This document shows positions 50,583 through 60,965 of a stretch of DNA of 64,000 nucleotides, piece by piece. The notes beneath the pieces were generated by a model, which was not told the DNA's origin, did no database searches, and saw nothing but the letters and a program-made list of their open reading frames with translations. The DNA lies in assembly GCF_008831285.2 (NCBI RefSeq), contig NC_045139.1:18088354-18152353 (forward strand), given 5' to 3'. Position numbers and translations under genes: made by a program. The DNA comes from Nymphaea colorata (lineage: Eukaryota > Streptophyta > Magnoliopsida > Nymphaeales > Nymphaeaceae). Positions within the stretch are counted from its first letter, which is position 1. Every line of letters starts with the position of its first letter.

Positions 50583-53500
50583 ATGGAGGACTCCAAAGTC
50601 TTGATCGAAGGAGGAAGTTATCATGCTCCGTACAAGCTTGATGGAACCAACTACACTCTATGGGCAAAATGCTTGGAGATGCATATCAAAGGGAAATATT
50701 TATGGGGTTTCATAAGAGGTACGTCTACCCCTCCTTCTCTCAAGTTGACCAAAATTGAAAATGGAGTTGAGAAAGACTTGAATGTAGAAGAGAGAAAAAA
50801 TGCCATGGATGAATACTATAAAAAATTAGATGATTGGGAGGCCAAAAACTCTAGAATTAAAGAATGGATTTACGGAAGTATAGAACCTAGAATTGCCCAA
50901 AATCTCATGTATTATGAAAGAGCAAGTGAAGTTTGGGAATATCTCAAGGGAATGTTTACCCAAAAAGATATGGCCCGTAAATATCTCTTGATTCAAAAAG
51001 CCCAAAGTATCAAGCAATGTGAGAATAATGTTAGAGATTATTTTATGGAAATCTCTAGTGTATGGAATGAGTTAGATCAACTTACTCCCAAACTAGGATT
51101 GGATTGTAAATGTCATGAGATTAGAAGAGAAGAAATCGATGAGTTTAGGTTTTTTCAATTTCTTCAAGGTCTACGACCCGAATTTGAACAAATTAGGTCA
51201 GCCCTACTTTCTTTAGCCTCTCCTCCACCCATTCATGAACTTCTTACGAAGTTAAGCGGTGAAGAAACTAGAATGAAATTATCCAAAGAATTAGATAGTG
51301 TTCTTATTTCCAAACAAGAAGAAAAAGTTTTAGCCGCCTCTAAACCCGGGAACAACATCAAATCTTTTAGACCTCCTCACTTTAAAAATCAAAATAGAGG
51401 GGAATTTAAGGTTGTTTGCCACTTTTGTCATGAACCGAGTCACATTAGACCTAGTTGTCCAAAGTTGAATAACAATGAAGGACAACCACGAAACTATGGA
51501 GGAAATCTTTTCAAAGGAGGAGCTTCATATCCTCAAGGAGGGCAACACAACCGTGGAAGTGTAACTTCATATTCACAAGGTGGGCAATACAATAATAGAC
51601 AATTTGACCAAAGGAGGGTTGCAAATGTTGCAAATGAAGGATGTGATCTCTCTTCAATCTCCACAACGTTGAATCACATCATGTCGGTGCTTCAACCTAT
51701 GATCAAAGAGTCGAATCCCGGAGCACTAGCAACAACGGCATCTACCTCCAACACTCCCGGTATGTTTTCTTGGCTTTTAGATTCCGGTGCATCTTTTCAT
51801 ATGACACCAAATATATCATCTTTGACCAATTTTGAACAAGCAAGAAAAGAATCTAATGTAGTTACTGCCGATGGAACATCTTTGAATGTTAAAGGGATCG
51901 GGGATTTTGAAAAAGAATTTGGAAAACAAAAGTTCTTTGTTCCAAAAGTTAGTTATGTCCCTAGACTTAATCTTAACTTACTTTCTGTATCTCAAATTTC
52001 AGATCTTGGTTTTGACATCGTTTTCTCATCAAATAAATGTTTGGTGCAGGATCACCAAACCGGGAGATTGATTGGGGAAGGTTTTAGAAAAGGGGACCTT
52101 TACTACATGGACAATTTATGCATCCCCAAGGAAAAGTTTTGTCACTATGTGAAAAATGTAGACATTAATGTTTGGCATCAAAGATTAGGTCATCCAAACA
52201 TTAGAAAATTGTCTATGATGAGTCCTACCAAGGACGTTTGTATTGAGAATTTCAAATGTAATGATTGTATACATGGAAAAATGAAATCCTTATCTTTTGG
52301 ACAAAGAAGCTTCTTTTCCTCTTTTCCCTTTGAACTTGTTCATTCCGATGTGTGGGGGCCCTCTCCTATCATGTCAAAAGGAGGGCTATCATATTATGTG
52401 ATATTTGTTGATGATTTCACTAGATATTGTTGGATATATTTCTTAAGATACAAATCGGAGGTTTTTGAGATGTTCAAAAATTTTCACAACTTAGTACAAA
52501 CACAGTTTAATGCTAAATTAAAAATCCTAAGGACTGATTCTGGAGGCGAATACATTTCAAATGAGTTCAAAAGATATTTAGAAAACTATGGAATAGTCCA
52601 TCAAAAATCTTGTCCAAGAACACCTCAACAAAATAGACTTTCTGAAAGAAAACATAGGCACATAATTGAAACAACTAGAACTCTTCTTATTGCCAAAAAT
52701 GTGCCTAAAAACTTTTGGGCCGAAACAGCCCTAGCATCTGTATATCTCATCAATAGAATGCCTTCAAAAGCTTTAAATAATACAACCCCTTTTGAAAAAT
52801 TATTCAAATATGAACCTGATTTGAAAAGGCTTCGTGTTTTTTGTTGCAAATGTTTTGTTCTTAATGACAAGGCTGATAAACTAAGTTCAAAGGTTATTGA
52901 GTGTGTTTTTATTGGTTATTCTGAAACACAAAAAGGCTACAAATGTTATGATCCAGTCAAAGACAAGATCATAGTTTCAAGAAATGTAAAGTTTTGTGAA
53001 GACGAAAATGGATTCAAAATTTGTGAAAAATCACAACACAACAATGATTATTCCTTTTTATTTAAGTATCTTTCTCAATGTGATGATGAAATGCATGATG
53101 TTGATGATAGTAACACTGATGATAACGATAACGGAGTAACCAAGGATATAATCACATATCATAGAAGAAACCGGCAACAAGATGTTGATGAAGGAGAACA
53201 TCATGAGACTATTGATCTCCAACCAACTCCACAAAGTGAAGAAAACCTTAGAAGATCTATTAGAAATGTAAGACAACCCAATAGGTTTGTGTCATATGAA
53301 ACTTTCACCCCAACTCATAGAGCTAGAATTAATGTCATTCACTCTCACTTTAAACCTTCTACTTTTAATGAAGCCTCTAAATATATTGAATGGAAGAATG
53401 CCATGATAGAAGAATTAGATGCCTTGAGAAAAGCCCAAACTTGGGAAATACAAGACCTACCTATAGAAAAAAAGACTATTAGATGCAAGTGGGTTTACAA

Positions 53501-54872
53501 GGTGAAGACTAGAAGTGACGGATCTTTAGAAAGATATAAAGTCAGGCTTGTTGCCAAAGGTTACACTCAAGAATATGGTATTAACTATGAGGAAACCTTT
53601 GCTCCTGTAGCTAGAATGACTACTGTTAGGACCCTTATTGCTTTAGCATCTATTAAAAACTGGAATATCTACCAAATGGACGTTAAAAATGCATTTTTAA
53701 ATGAAGATCTTATGGAAGAAGTTTACATGGAAGTACCACCAGGGTTGTCAGTTCCTCAAGGAAAAGTTCTTAGACTTAATAAGGCTCTTTATGGCCTCAA
53801 ACAAGCTCCTAAAGCTTGGTTTGACCGTTTCTATTCTGTTATTTCTGATTATGGATTTCATTCATGTTTAACTGACACTGCCTTGTTTGTTAAGAATACT
53901 AATGCAGGTATCATAATCCTCCTACTGTATGTTGATGACATAATCATTACAGGTAGTGATAAGGAAAGTATTAGAGAATGTAAAAAATTGTTACAAAGAA
54001 CTTTTGAAATGAAAGATTTAGGTTTTCTAACGTATTTCTTGGGTATTGAGGTTGCATATTCTACTAGAGGATATTTTTTATCACAAACTAAGTTTGCTGC
54101 AGAGATCATTGCTAAATCAGGCATAACAGATGATAAGGTCATAGAAACTCCTGAAGCAGTAGGAAACAAAATGAAGATTGATGATGGAGTTCCACTTACA
54201 AATCCCACTCCTTACCGACAACTTGTGGGTTCCTTAATGTATCTTAGCATCACTCGGCCTGACATTGCTCATGCAGTTCATACTGTGAGTCAATTCCAAC
54301 ATGCTCCATCAACCGTTCATATGGGAGCTGTTCTTCGTATCATTAGATATATCAAGGGAACAATAAATAAGGGAGTATTTATGTCTTCCTCTTCCCCTTT
54401 AAACTTGATTGCTTATACTGATGCTGATTGGGGAGGAGATCCAAATGATAAACACTCAACTACTGGTTTTTGTGTTTTTTTAGGAGAATCACTCATCTCA
54501 TGGAAGTGCAAGAAACAACAGAAAGTCTCTTTATCCTCTACTGAAGCTGAATATCGAGCCATGGCTTCTACAACTATGGAAATTGTGTGGCTTCGTCAAA
54601 TGCTTTTTGATATGGGAACAAGAATAGAAGAACCTATTGATTTGTGCTGCGATAACAAGAGTTCTATCTACATTGCCAAGAATCAAACATTTCATGAACG
54701 AACAAAGCATATAGAGATGGATTGTCACTATGTTCGTGAAGAATTTTTGAACAAGACAATCAAACTTCCATATGTCTCCTCCGAGTTCCAGCTGGCTGAT
54801 TTCTTCACGAAACCTCTATGTTCTCCCAGATTCAACTTTCTTTTAGATAAACTTTCGGTGTTAGCACCGTAA
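50583..54872 (+). CDS. copia gag-pol polyprotein, 1429 aa, intact
   Basis: One uninterrupted frame. An N-terminal gag (DUF4219/UBN2 type, LDGTNYTLWAKCLEMHIKGK) leads to a CCHC zinc knuckle (CHFCHEPSHIRPSC, about 279-292). The aspartic protease has LDSGAS with D400. The GAG-pre-integrase zinc region (WHQRLGHPN ... CNDCIHGK) begins at about 530. The integrase catalytic residues D589, D652 and E688 are spaced 62 and 35 residues apart, giving the expected D,D-35-E. Reverse transcriptase has KWVYKVKTRSDGS, QMDVKNAFLNEDL and YVDD (1116-1119). RNase H starts at about 1278 (YTDADWGGD ... SLSSTEAEYRAM ... LADFFTKPL). All catalytic residues I looked for are present. PQQNRLSER has R and L where most copias have G and V, with unknown effect. 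No envelope-like frame. The start is the first ATG after the leader. Confidence 0.97.
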   Translation: MEDSKVLIEGGSYHAPYKLDGTNYTLWAKCLEMHIKGKYLWGFIRGTSTPPSLKLTKIENGVEKDLNVEERKNAMDEYYKKLDDWEAKNSRIKEWIYGSIEPRIAQNLMYYERASEVWEYLKGMFTQKDMARKYLLIQKAQSIKQCENNVRDYFMEISSVWNELDQLTPKLGLDCKCHEIRREEIDEFRFFQFLQGLRPEFEQIRSALLSLASPPPIHELLTKLSGEETRMKLSKELDSVLISKQEEKVLAASKPGNNIKSFRPPHFKNQNRGEFKVVCHFCHEPSHIRPSCPKLNNNEGQPRNYGGNLFKGGASYPQGGQHNRGSVTSYSQGGQYNNRQFDQRRVANVANEGCDLSSISTTLNHIMSVLQPMIKESNPGALATTASTSNTPGMFSWLLDSGASFHMTPNISSLTNFEQARKESNVVTADGTSLNVKGIGDFEKEFGKQKFFVPKVSYVPRLNLNLLSVSQISDLGFDIVFSSNKCLVQDHQTGRLIGEGFRKGDLYYMDNLCIPKEKFCHYVKNVDINVWHQRLGHPNIRKLSMMSPTKDVCIENFKCNDCIHGKMKSLSFGQRSFFSSFPFELVHSDVWGPSPIMSKGGLSYYVIFVDDFTRYCWIYFLRYKSEVFEMFKNFHNLVQTQFNAKLKILRTDSGGEYISNEFKRYLENYGIVHQKSCPRTPQQNRLSERKHRHIIETTRTLLIAKNVPKNFWAETALASVYLINRMPSKALNNTTPFEKLFKYEPDLKRLRVFCCKCFVLNDKADKLSSKVIECVFIGYSETQKGYKCYDPVKDKIIVSRNVKFCEDENGFKICEKSQHNNDYSFLFKYLSQCDDEMHDVDDSNTDDNDNGVTKDIITYHRRNRQQDVDEGEHHETIDLQPTPQSEENLRRSIRNVRQPNRFVSYETFTPTHRARINVIHSHFKPSTFNEASKYIEWKNAMIEELDALRKAQTWEIQDLPIEKKTIRCKWVYKVKTRSDGSLERYKVRLVAKGYTQEYGINYEETFAPVARMTTVRTLIALASIKNWNIYQMDVKNAFLNEDLMEEVYMEVPPGLSVPQGKVLRLNKALYGLKQAPKAWFDRFYSVISDYGFHSCLTDTALFVKNTNAGIIILLLYVDDIIITGSDKESIRECKKLLQRTFEMKDLGFLTYFLGIEVAYSTRGYFLSQTKFAAEIIAKSGITDDKVIETPEAVGNKMKIDDGVPLTNPTPYRQLVGSLMYLSITRPDIAHAVHTVSQFQHAPSTVHMGAVLRIIRYIKGTINKGVFMSSSSPLNLIAYTDADWGGDPNDKHSTTGFCVFLGESLISWKCKKQQKVSLSSTEAEYRAMASTTMEIVWLRQMLFDMGTRIEEPIDLCCDNKSSIYIAKNQTFHERTKHIEMDCHYVREEFLNKTIKLPYVSSEFQLADFFTKPLCSPRFNFLLDKLSVLAP

Positions 54873-54876
54873 GTTT

Positions 54877-54885
54877 AAGGGGGGG
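54877..54885 (+). other. polypurine tract
   Basis: AAGGGGGGG immediately precedes the 3' LTR, where plus-strand DNA synthesis is primed. It starts four bases after the polyprotein stop codon. Confidence 0.9.
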
Positions 54886-55326
54886 TGTTAGGAAATAAGA
54901 TATCTTGTTGATATCATAGCTAGATTAGGTTTTACATTTTTTACATTTTATTTTCATTTTTATGTATTTTATTATTTCTTTTATTTTTCTTTTTCTTTTC
55001 TTTTATTTTCCTTTTCTTTTTCTTTTCTTTTTCTTTTCTTTTATTTTTCCTTTTCTTTTTCTTTTTGTTTCCCCTTTGTTCTAGCCGTTGGGAGTTCCAA
55101 CGGCTCCTTTATGAGCCGTTGGAACCTCCAACGGCTAGAACAGCCCTCTCTTCCTTCTCTCCTTCACTCTAATTGGTTATATATATTCTTGGGCTGCCTC
55201 TTGTACAAAGTATGCTGTTTTACACAGCCATTTGACATTCATTCAATAAGATTGATATATTTCAAGTGGCCTTAGTGCCTTTTCCTATCATATTCTTCTT
55301 TAGTGACTATTATAGTCACATTTATA
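54886..55326 (+). repeat. 3' LTR
   Basis: Same length as the 5' LTR (constant offset of 4965 bp) and, by eye, identical except for C at 55236 in place of T at 50271. It includes the hairpin copy at 55077-55142. Confidence 0.95.
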
Positions 55327-55349
55327 TAACAGGCTGGTCTCCTGAATAT
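55327..55349 (+). repeat. 23-bp flanking direct repeat, right copy
   Basis: Identical to 49898-49920 and begins at the base after the 3' LTR, as fixed by the LTR/primer-site boundary of the 5' copy. An A precedes both copies, so the length is 23 or 24 bp. Confidence 0.95.
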
Positions 55350-55981
55350 ATCTACTTCTCTTGACCTAGGACACTCTGTTCAGCAGTAACAAACCATGAT
55401 TTCCATGTTTTCTAATGGATAAATTCATTTCCGTAAATATATTTGAAAATAGCATCCAACACTTTCCCTTCCAGAATATATCATACCTTTCTTCATCAAA
55501 CTTTATATTTCATAGGACACAAAAACCTCAAAGAGTTGTGGTTGCTAATTCCATTTCATATCCACATAAACTTTGTATAGTAACTAAAAGTAATGAAGTA
55601 AATCCCCCTTACATGGAACTATCGAACTGGTTAGGGTCCTCATACATGTTAATGTACAACAGCGTGAGATAAGTAACTGCAAACTCGGGTTTGTGCAGAA
55701 CCAAGCATGACAGTTAGCTAATTTGCGGTTACAGAATGCATAAATGGTCAGTTAGCGTGATTAAGAAAACATATATTATGATCTAAATGTACCCACAGGA
55801 TCCAGTTTGTTGACTAGCCATACATTTCTTAAGCAAGATAACACAAATGGGGGATATGGTTCTTAGAACTGTGCAAATGATATGAGCAATACAAGGCAAT
55901 AGAAACTAAAAAGGAACAAAGCAAAAACAAAGGAAGAAGAACAAATTAAAAAAGTGGTAAAAAGGGATAGATAGAAGTTCC

Positions 55982-56236
55982 ATATGTTTGCTGGCATAAA
56001 ATCTGAAACTTTAAGCTAGGTATGCTAGATAAGGTGAGAAAAAAAGGGAAAAGCAAAGAAGAAAGAAAAAATAAGGAAAGAAGGGAAAGGAAAGATTCTG
56101 AAAAAGATATGTTTGCTGGCATAAAATCTGAAACTTTAGGCTAGGTGTGCTAGACAAGGTGAAAAAAAAGAAGGAAAAAGCAAAGAAGAAAGAAAAAATA
56201 AGGAAAATAGGGAAAGGAAAGATTCTGAAAAAGATA
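55982..56236 (+). repeat. two tandem ~125-130-bp units
   Basis: Two adjacent copies (about 55982-56106 and 56107-56236), each starting ATATGTTTGCTGGCATAAAA and ending in a purine-rich GGAAAGGAAAGATTCTG tract. They differ by a few substitutions and small indels in the purine runs. This is a local tandem duplication of non-coding DNA. Confidence 0.9.
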
Positions 56237-56293
56237 GTGTATCATCCTTGAATACCATTTTGACTTTGTTCTTATAATACAATAGAGTTATGA

Positions 56294-56632
56294 ATGCGGA
56301 AGAGGAAGGACAAGGAGAATGGCGCTACTGTCTCGATTTCCGTTACCCATGTTCACATTGGTCCTTCTTCCAACTCAACCTCTGTCCCGACTTGTGTCTC
56401 CACAGCTTCCTTTTCTGTGCTTATCAATGGAGAACCGGGAGACCTCTTCTTTAGCACTTCGCTTGACTCCATCACATCATGTCACGCAATTCAAAGTTGT
56501 GAATTCCCTTCCTTCAAAGTTGTGGGGCAGAAGAGAGACTGCAGTTTTCTGAATAGGACTTCATCTCATTGGGAGCACCACCTTGTGACATTTATAATGG
56601 ACGAGTCACTTATTCAGGATTTGCAGCCCTAG
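56294..56632 (+). pseudogene. LINE reverse-transcriptase scrap
   Basis: The plus frame contains CVSTASFSVLINGEPGDLFF followed by STS, close to the plant LINE RT phrase that precedes the RGLRQGDPLSP motif. That motif itself is not readable here; the sequence then diverges or shifts frame. It is probably a short, decayed LINE fragment on the plus strand. A chance resemblance cannot be excluded. Confidence 0.45.
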
Positions 56633-58756
56633 CGGCTAGCGCACAACCTAATTCTATTTACATGCCACAATTACTTGTGTTATATTTATATACTGGCAGT
56701 TTGCTTGAAAGTTCATGACTTTATCATGGATTTTCAAAAGTGAATGCAACCCCCAGAAAATATGAAGCTCTCAAAATATGGTTATTTTGAAAATATCGCA
56801 ACTTCATCACTTAATGTAACATTAGCATAAACGTCCATATATCTCTCAAAGTATTTTTAATTTCTGCCTTAAAATTTATCAGCAATCTCAAAAAATTTCA
56901 GAGAGTTTTCTGTAATCAAAGATTTCCCATACAAAGGGCACCTAATCAGATAATCTTCAGTATGATGTGCAGCGCTGTACTCACCCAATGCTGAACTCTC
57001 ATAATGTCTTTTTCTGGTAAACTTTTGATTTATATAGATTTTATCTTCAAAAGTTTTATATATATATAATTTCTGGACTTCTCTGACTGGGTTTGCATCA
57101 TGTGGTCATGGTTGGACGGAGCTCCGGATGGCCGGAGGATTTCAGCTCCTTTTTCACACGCACACACACATATATTTGACATGTTCTGTTTACTAGATTA
57201 TCTCATGACCATCCAACAAGACATTGTTTACCTCTATCTGTCTCAGTTTCATGAATTTCTGAGCAGTTTGGTGTCGCCATTTTGGGTATTGGGATTATGA
57301 TGACGATGCCGACAACTGAGCATAGTTATTTATCAAATAAAACATTTTAAACACATATATCAGAAGTTTTCTACATGTGGTGCAAGCACGCAAGTGTGTA
57401 TACCATCATATGACAATATGCTTTAGGATCAGCATGCCATTCGAACCCATCTCTGACATGAGCAGACTTACTGGGTTTTAACAAGTCTAGAACAACCTCC
57501 AATCGGTAAATATAGTTGTACCCGGAGATCTTAACTCTCTTTCCTTTTGTACAATTGTATCGACAGTTGAAAAAGGTTGTCTAGGAGGCATAGTTTGTCG
57601 AAGAACATAGTAGAACTTTACCCTCTTAAGCCTTCAGATGCTTTTTTTTTTTTCCACACTTGATTCCATTTCCTGTTTAAATTTCCATTGTTTGAACTTT
57701 GAAGGACTGACAACAGTCACAAGCTTATATATTCTGTTCCAAAAGGCCCTATTAATTAACAGCACCATACTCAAAAACACAAGTAGTACCCTCAAACCGT
57801 AAATTACATTCCCGTCTCTGATCGACAACTGACCATGTATCCTTCTAAAACTAAAAGTTCAAAACTTGCAAATACAGCTAATGGCTTCATACATCTTCAA
57901 TCCTATTGATAGTAAAACCAAACCATAGGGTTGGTACAATAAGAGTGTATCATCCCACGGGTAGAAATAAATAACCTCGTAATAGTTTTATATAAAAGAA
58001 ATTAGGAGTGTGTATGTCTATGTGCATTTGTACGTGTATGTGCATGTACATATAGGCCAGACTAGGTACCTGCGTTAGCTTTTGCACAGATCGCTATAAG
58101 AAACCAAGAGAAACAGATTTAATCCACTCTTCTTGCCTTTCATTAACCAGCAGTTTGTTAATGCACCTACTGACGTGGCCCAGGTGAAGAACTGAGTCAC
58201 ATCACATCAGTATTGCTATGCTCTCGATCCACAAAATGCAGAGTCATCCCACTATCAAAGATAATTTGTCTTCTAATGCAAGATGAAACTAAGCACCGAA
58301 CTTGTGCTAAAACTAATCTTCATGCTGCTCTAATACATGTCCAATGTACAAATAAAATTTAAGGAGAAAATAAGAGCAGATTCTGTAAACAATGAGACTT
58401 GTTTATTTTCACATCCTATTGACGGTTCATCTGCTAACGACACGAAGAAAAACCTAATCAAACATGGAAACAGACCGAATAACTTTTCACAGAGACCAAA
58501 AATCATAGCCGAAGAGGATTTCAACCGTTTATGATTTCTCACATTTTCTATGTAATGTTTAAGTACAAAAACTAAAGAGACGCCTCACAAACAAGGCTTC
58601 CTAGGAATCAATACAATTAAGAATTAAAAGTTGGGGGATTGCAATCTTCAAGAGGAAGACTGAAAGAAAAATATAATCAATTGGGAATTGGACATGCAAA
58701 ATTATCTCCAGAAGGAAAGGAAATAAAAACAAAACCCAACCTTGAAGCAGACCAAT

Positions 58757-59068
58757 TCAAGCGTTGGCCGTTTTGGGGATCAAGGGGATGGGTTGCTTCT
58801 GCTGTTGCTGTTGCTCCTTGAGCCTCTTCTCCTCCTCTCGGATCTTCTGCATCTGCATGACCCTCTCCATGACGAGCTCATATTCGCACTTCTCGTAGCG
58901 ATGGCGCTCGGACTCACACTTCCAGGGGAGGTAAAATTCCTTGACCCTGCACTTATTGAGGGGGATAAGGAGGTGGGCGCATTGATCCCTGTAAGGGATG
59001 GGCACCTTCGCGTCCATCATTTCCTGCTGCGTTGCGATCATCTTCTTCGACGACCCCTCCACCTCCAT
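58757..59068 (-). CDS. NDUFB7: mitochondrial complex I subunit NDUFB7 (B18-like, CHCH)
   Basis: Accessory subunit of NADH:ubiquinone oxidoreductase, on the intermembrane-space side of the membrane arm. Single exon, 103 aa, the usual length for plant homologues. Two CX9C pairs (C30/C40 and C51/C61) form the CHCH fold that is oxidised by the Mia40 import route. Around them are the family phrases VPIPYRDQCAHLLIPLN, FYLPWKCESERHRYEKCEYE and LVMERVMQMQ. The tail is rich in K, E and Q with a Q-run at about 87-92, then PIPLIPKTANA. There is no cleavable presequence, as expected for this import route. The start is the ATG at 59068. It is transcribed away from the SET-domain gene, whose start is 1.4 kb to the right. 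Confidence 0.95.
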   Translation of the reverse strand: MEVEGSSKKMIATQQEMMDAKVPIPYRDQCAHLLIPLNKCRVKEFYLPWKCESERHRYEKCEYELVMERVMQMQKIREEEKRLKEQQQQQKQPIPLIPKTANA

Positions 59069-60498
59069 TACTCTTCACAGGAGCCCCTCTCTCTCTTTCT
59101 CTTTCTCCCTCTCTCTCTCGCGTAATCGGAAGGCCGAGGCCTGAAGTCGGGCCTGTGGCTTGATTTCGGTTCGGATTAAAACCAAGAGTCAACTTCGGTC
59201 GACCTCGGTCTGGCAGACCCATTCACTGGTTTATCATAAGGACAGTCCATGTTTAAGTGCTGCCTCTCTTGCACTTCTCCTAACTGAGTTTCTTCTGGAA
59301 CTTTTCTCATTTTTCAAATTTATACGTATAAAAGTATAGATAAAATGACTACGACTTCGAGAGTACTTCACCGAGGTAGCATTTGGAAGACATCATAAGA
59401 AAGCAAAGCTTTGTAAAAATATGTTTTTGTTAAATTGATTGTTTAATCATTTTCTGAAAGTTGGCTTGTGTGTGTGGGTGATATTTCCAAAACGATGTCT
59501 TCTATGGAAAACATGAGACGGGGAGAATCAAGTTACACACTTCCAGTTTTGTCAAGATTGATTTTTTCATAAATACAGTTTTGACTGCAACCCAAGCAAA
59601 CCTTAAAATGGTGTTTCGGAAACAAAATGGTGAAAACACCATTTGAAGATGTCATCCAAACACTGTTTAAGCTTTTCAACCCTAGTAGTTTTTCACTTTG
59701 GCGTTAAAAGACTTGATTTTGAGGTGATGCTAAGTATGAACGACTTACAAGGAACAGTTACGAGGCATGTGATTGTGTTTAATCTTGTAACATAATGATG
59801 GTTTTTCCTTATTATAAAGTTTCATTTTCTTGAAAGTTTTGCCAGAACGTCAGTCGCCACATCTAGAAATTTGTGGCAATCCGTTATGGTTGTATTGTTA
59901 AGGCATCATAGCTCACGCTTTGACTCAATTGGGGCTGTGAAAGTGCGCTTGTATTCGTTCGAAAGGCTCCAACTATCAGCATTTAGTTCGTTTCTTTTAT
60001 GCAGAGTTGAGCAGAGGATGAATAAAAGTTGCTCATAATATCATGCTTGCAAGTTTTAAGCATGTAATGTAACATATATTATGGGTGTACCATACGTATA
60101 GGCTTTAAGTTCTTTATACATGTTATATATGTTTTGGAGGCATGCCCAATTACAGTAATTAAGCAGCCAAGCAAGTTGGTCGAAGATAATCGTAGTTTGC
60201 GTGCTTGGTCTTGAGTTTTGTCTTGTGAAGCGTGTCTACCAAGTACATGAAAGTTCGGCCATGGTTTTCACATTTGAGACTTTAATTTTTTTTAGCTCTA
60301 CTTAATTTAATCGATTTTTTTTACATGTTTTTATCAGGATCTGACGACTTTAGACTTTGGATCTTTACTAGTCGATTACAAGAAAGAGTTTCATCCTTTG
60401 GGCAGATTTTGCCCATACCATTATCAACAGTATATTAGACCTTTCATTTCCCTCCTCCTGTCCGACCATCCCGGGCTCTCGATGTTCTTGGGCTTAAA
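59069..60498. other. divergent intergenic region between NDUFB7 and the SET gene
   Basis: About 1.4 kb shared upstream DNA. CT-rich tracts at about 59085-59120 lie right before the NDUFB7 start on its own strand (as GA) and are probably leader. No coding region was seen. Individual promoter elements were not assigned. Confidence 0.4.
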
Positions 60499-60965
60499 AT
60501 GGGAGATCAAGAACTCGCCGAGTTCTTGAGATGGGGAGCGATGGTTGGCATCTCCGACGCTCCTCCAGGCTTCCCTCCCTGTTCTTCATGCTTGGGACAC
60601 ACTCTTTGCATTTCCAATTTCCCTGACGCAGGCGGGTATGCTTTCTAAACTCGCTTTGTTCTTATATAGGCGCCCTTCTTCTATCCCAATTAACCCAAGG
60701 GTCAAATTTAAAAGTTTGTAAAGATTAGCAGACGCCGGTTTTTCAACATGGTTGTCTTCATGTTATCTGTTTCTTTGGGTAATTTCGGTTAATGTCATGT
60801 TGGTGTCTTTTTAGGAGAGGTCTTGCTGCTGCTCGTGAGTTGAGGAAGGGTGAAACAATTCTGAAAGTTCCACGGAGAGCCTTGATGTGCAGAGATAGTG
60901 TACTGGAGGGTGATAAATGCCTAGCAGCAAGTGTTGAACGATATCCTCATCTTTCTCCAACGCAG
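60499..60965 (+). CDS. SET-domain lysine methyltransferase, first two exons (partial)
   Basis: Exons 60499-60635 and 60815-60965 join in phase (GT-AG) to 96 residues: MGDQELAEFLRWGAMVGISD ... CLGHTLCISNFPDAGGRGLA then AARELRKGETILKVPRRALM. GRGL-x-A-A-R-x-L-x-K-GE-x-I-L-x-V-P is the opening strand of the SET fold in the plant Rubisco-LSMT/SETD-like class, preceded by a short helical N-terminus. The remaining SET core, cysteine positions and substrate-binding domain are not in the window. Exon 2 ends in phase 0 after SPTQ, and no in-frame continuation was found before 62071, so the next exon probably lies beyond 64000, past a hAT insertion. Alternatively the gene is truncated. The substrate cannot be inferred. 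Confidence 0.75.

Larger units (their letters stand above)
49921..55326 (+). mobile_element. complete young Ty1/copia LTR retrotransposon
   Basis: 5406 bp with two 441-bp LTRs, a primer binding site, one uninterrupted 1429-codon polyprotein, a polypurine tract and direct flanking repeats. Domain order is gag, protease, integrase, reverse transcriptase, RNase H, which defines the Pseudoviridae (copia) type. I found one difference between the LTRs (T at 50271, C at 55236). With the open frame this points to a very recent insertion, and it may still be competent. It stands in intergenic DNA with no host gene interrupted. Confidence 0.97.
55350..58756. other. intergenic, no host gene seen
   Basis: AT-rich DNA containing a 125-bp tandem duplication and a LINE fragment. 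The part next to 58757 should hold the NDUFB7 3' UTR. No other coding region could be supported. Confidence 0.5.
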
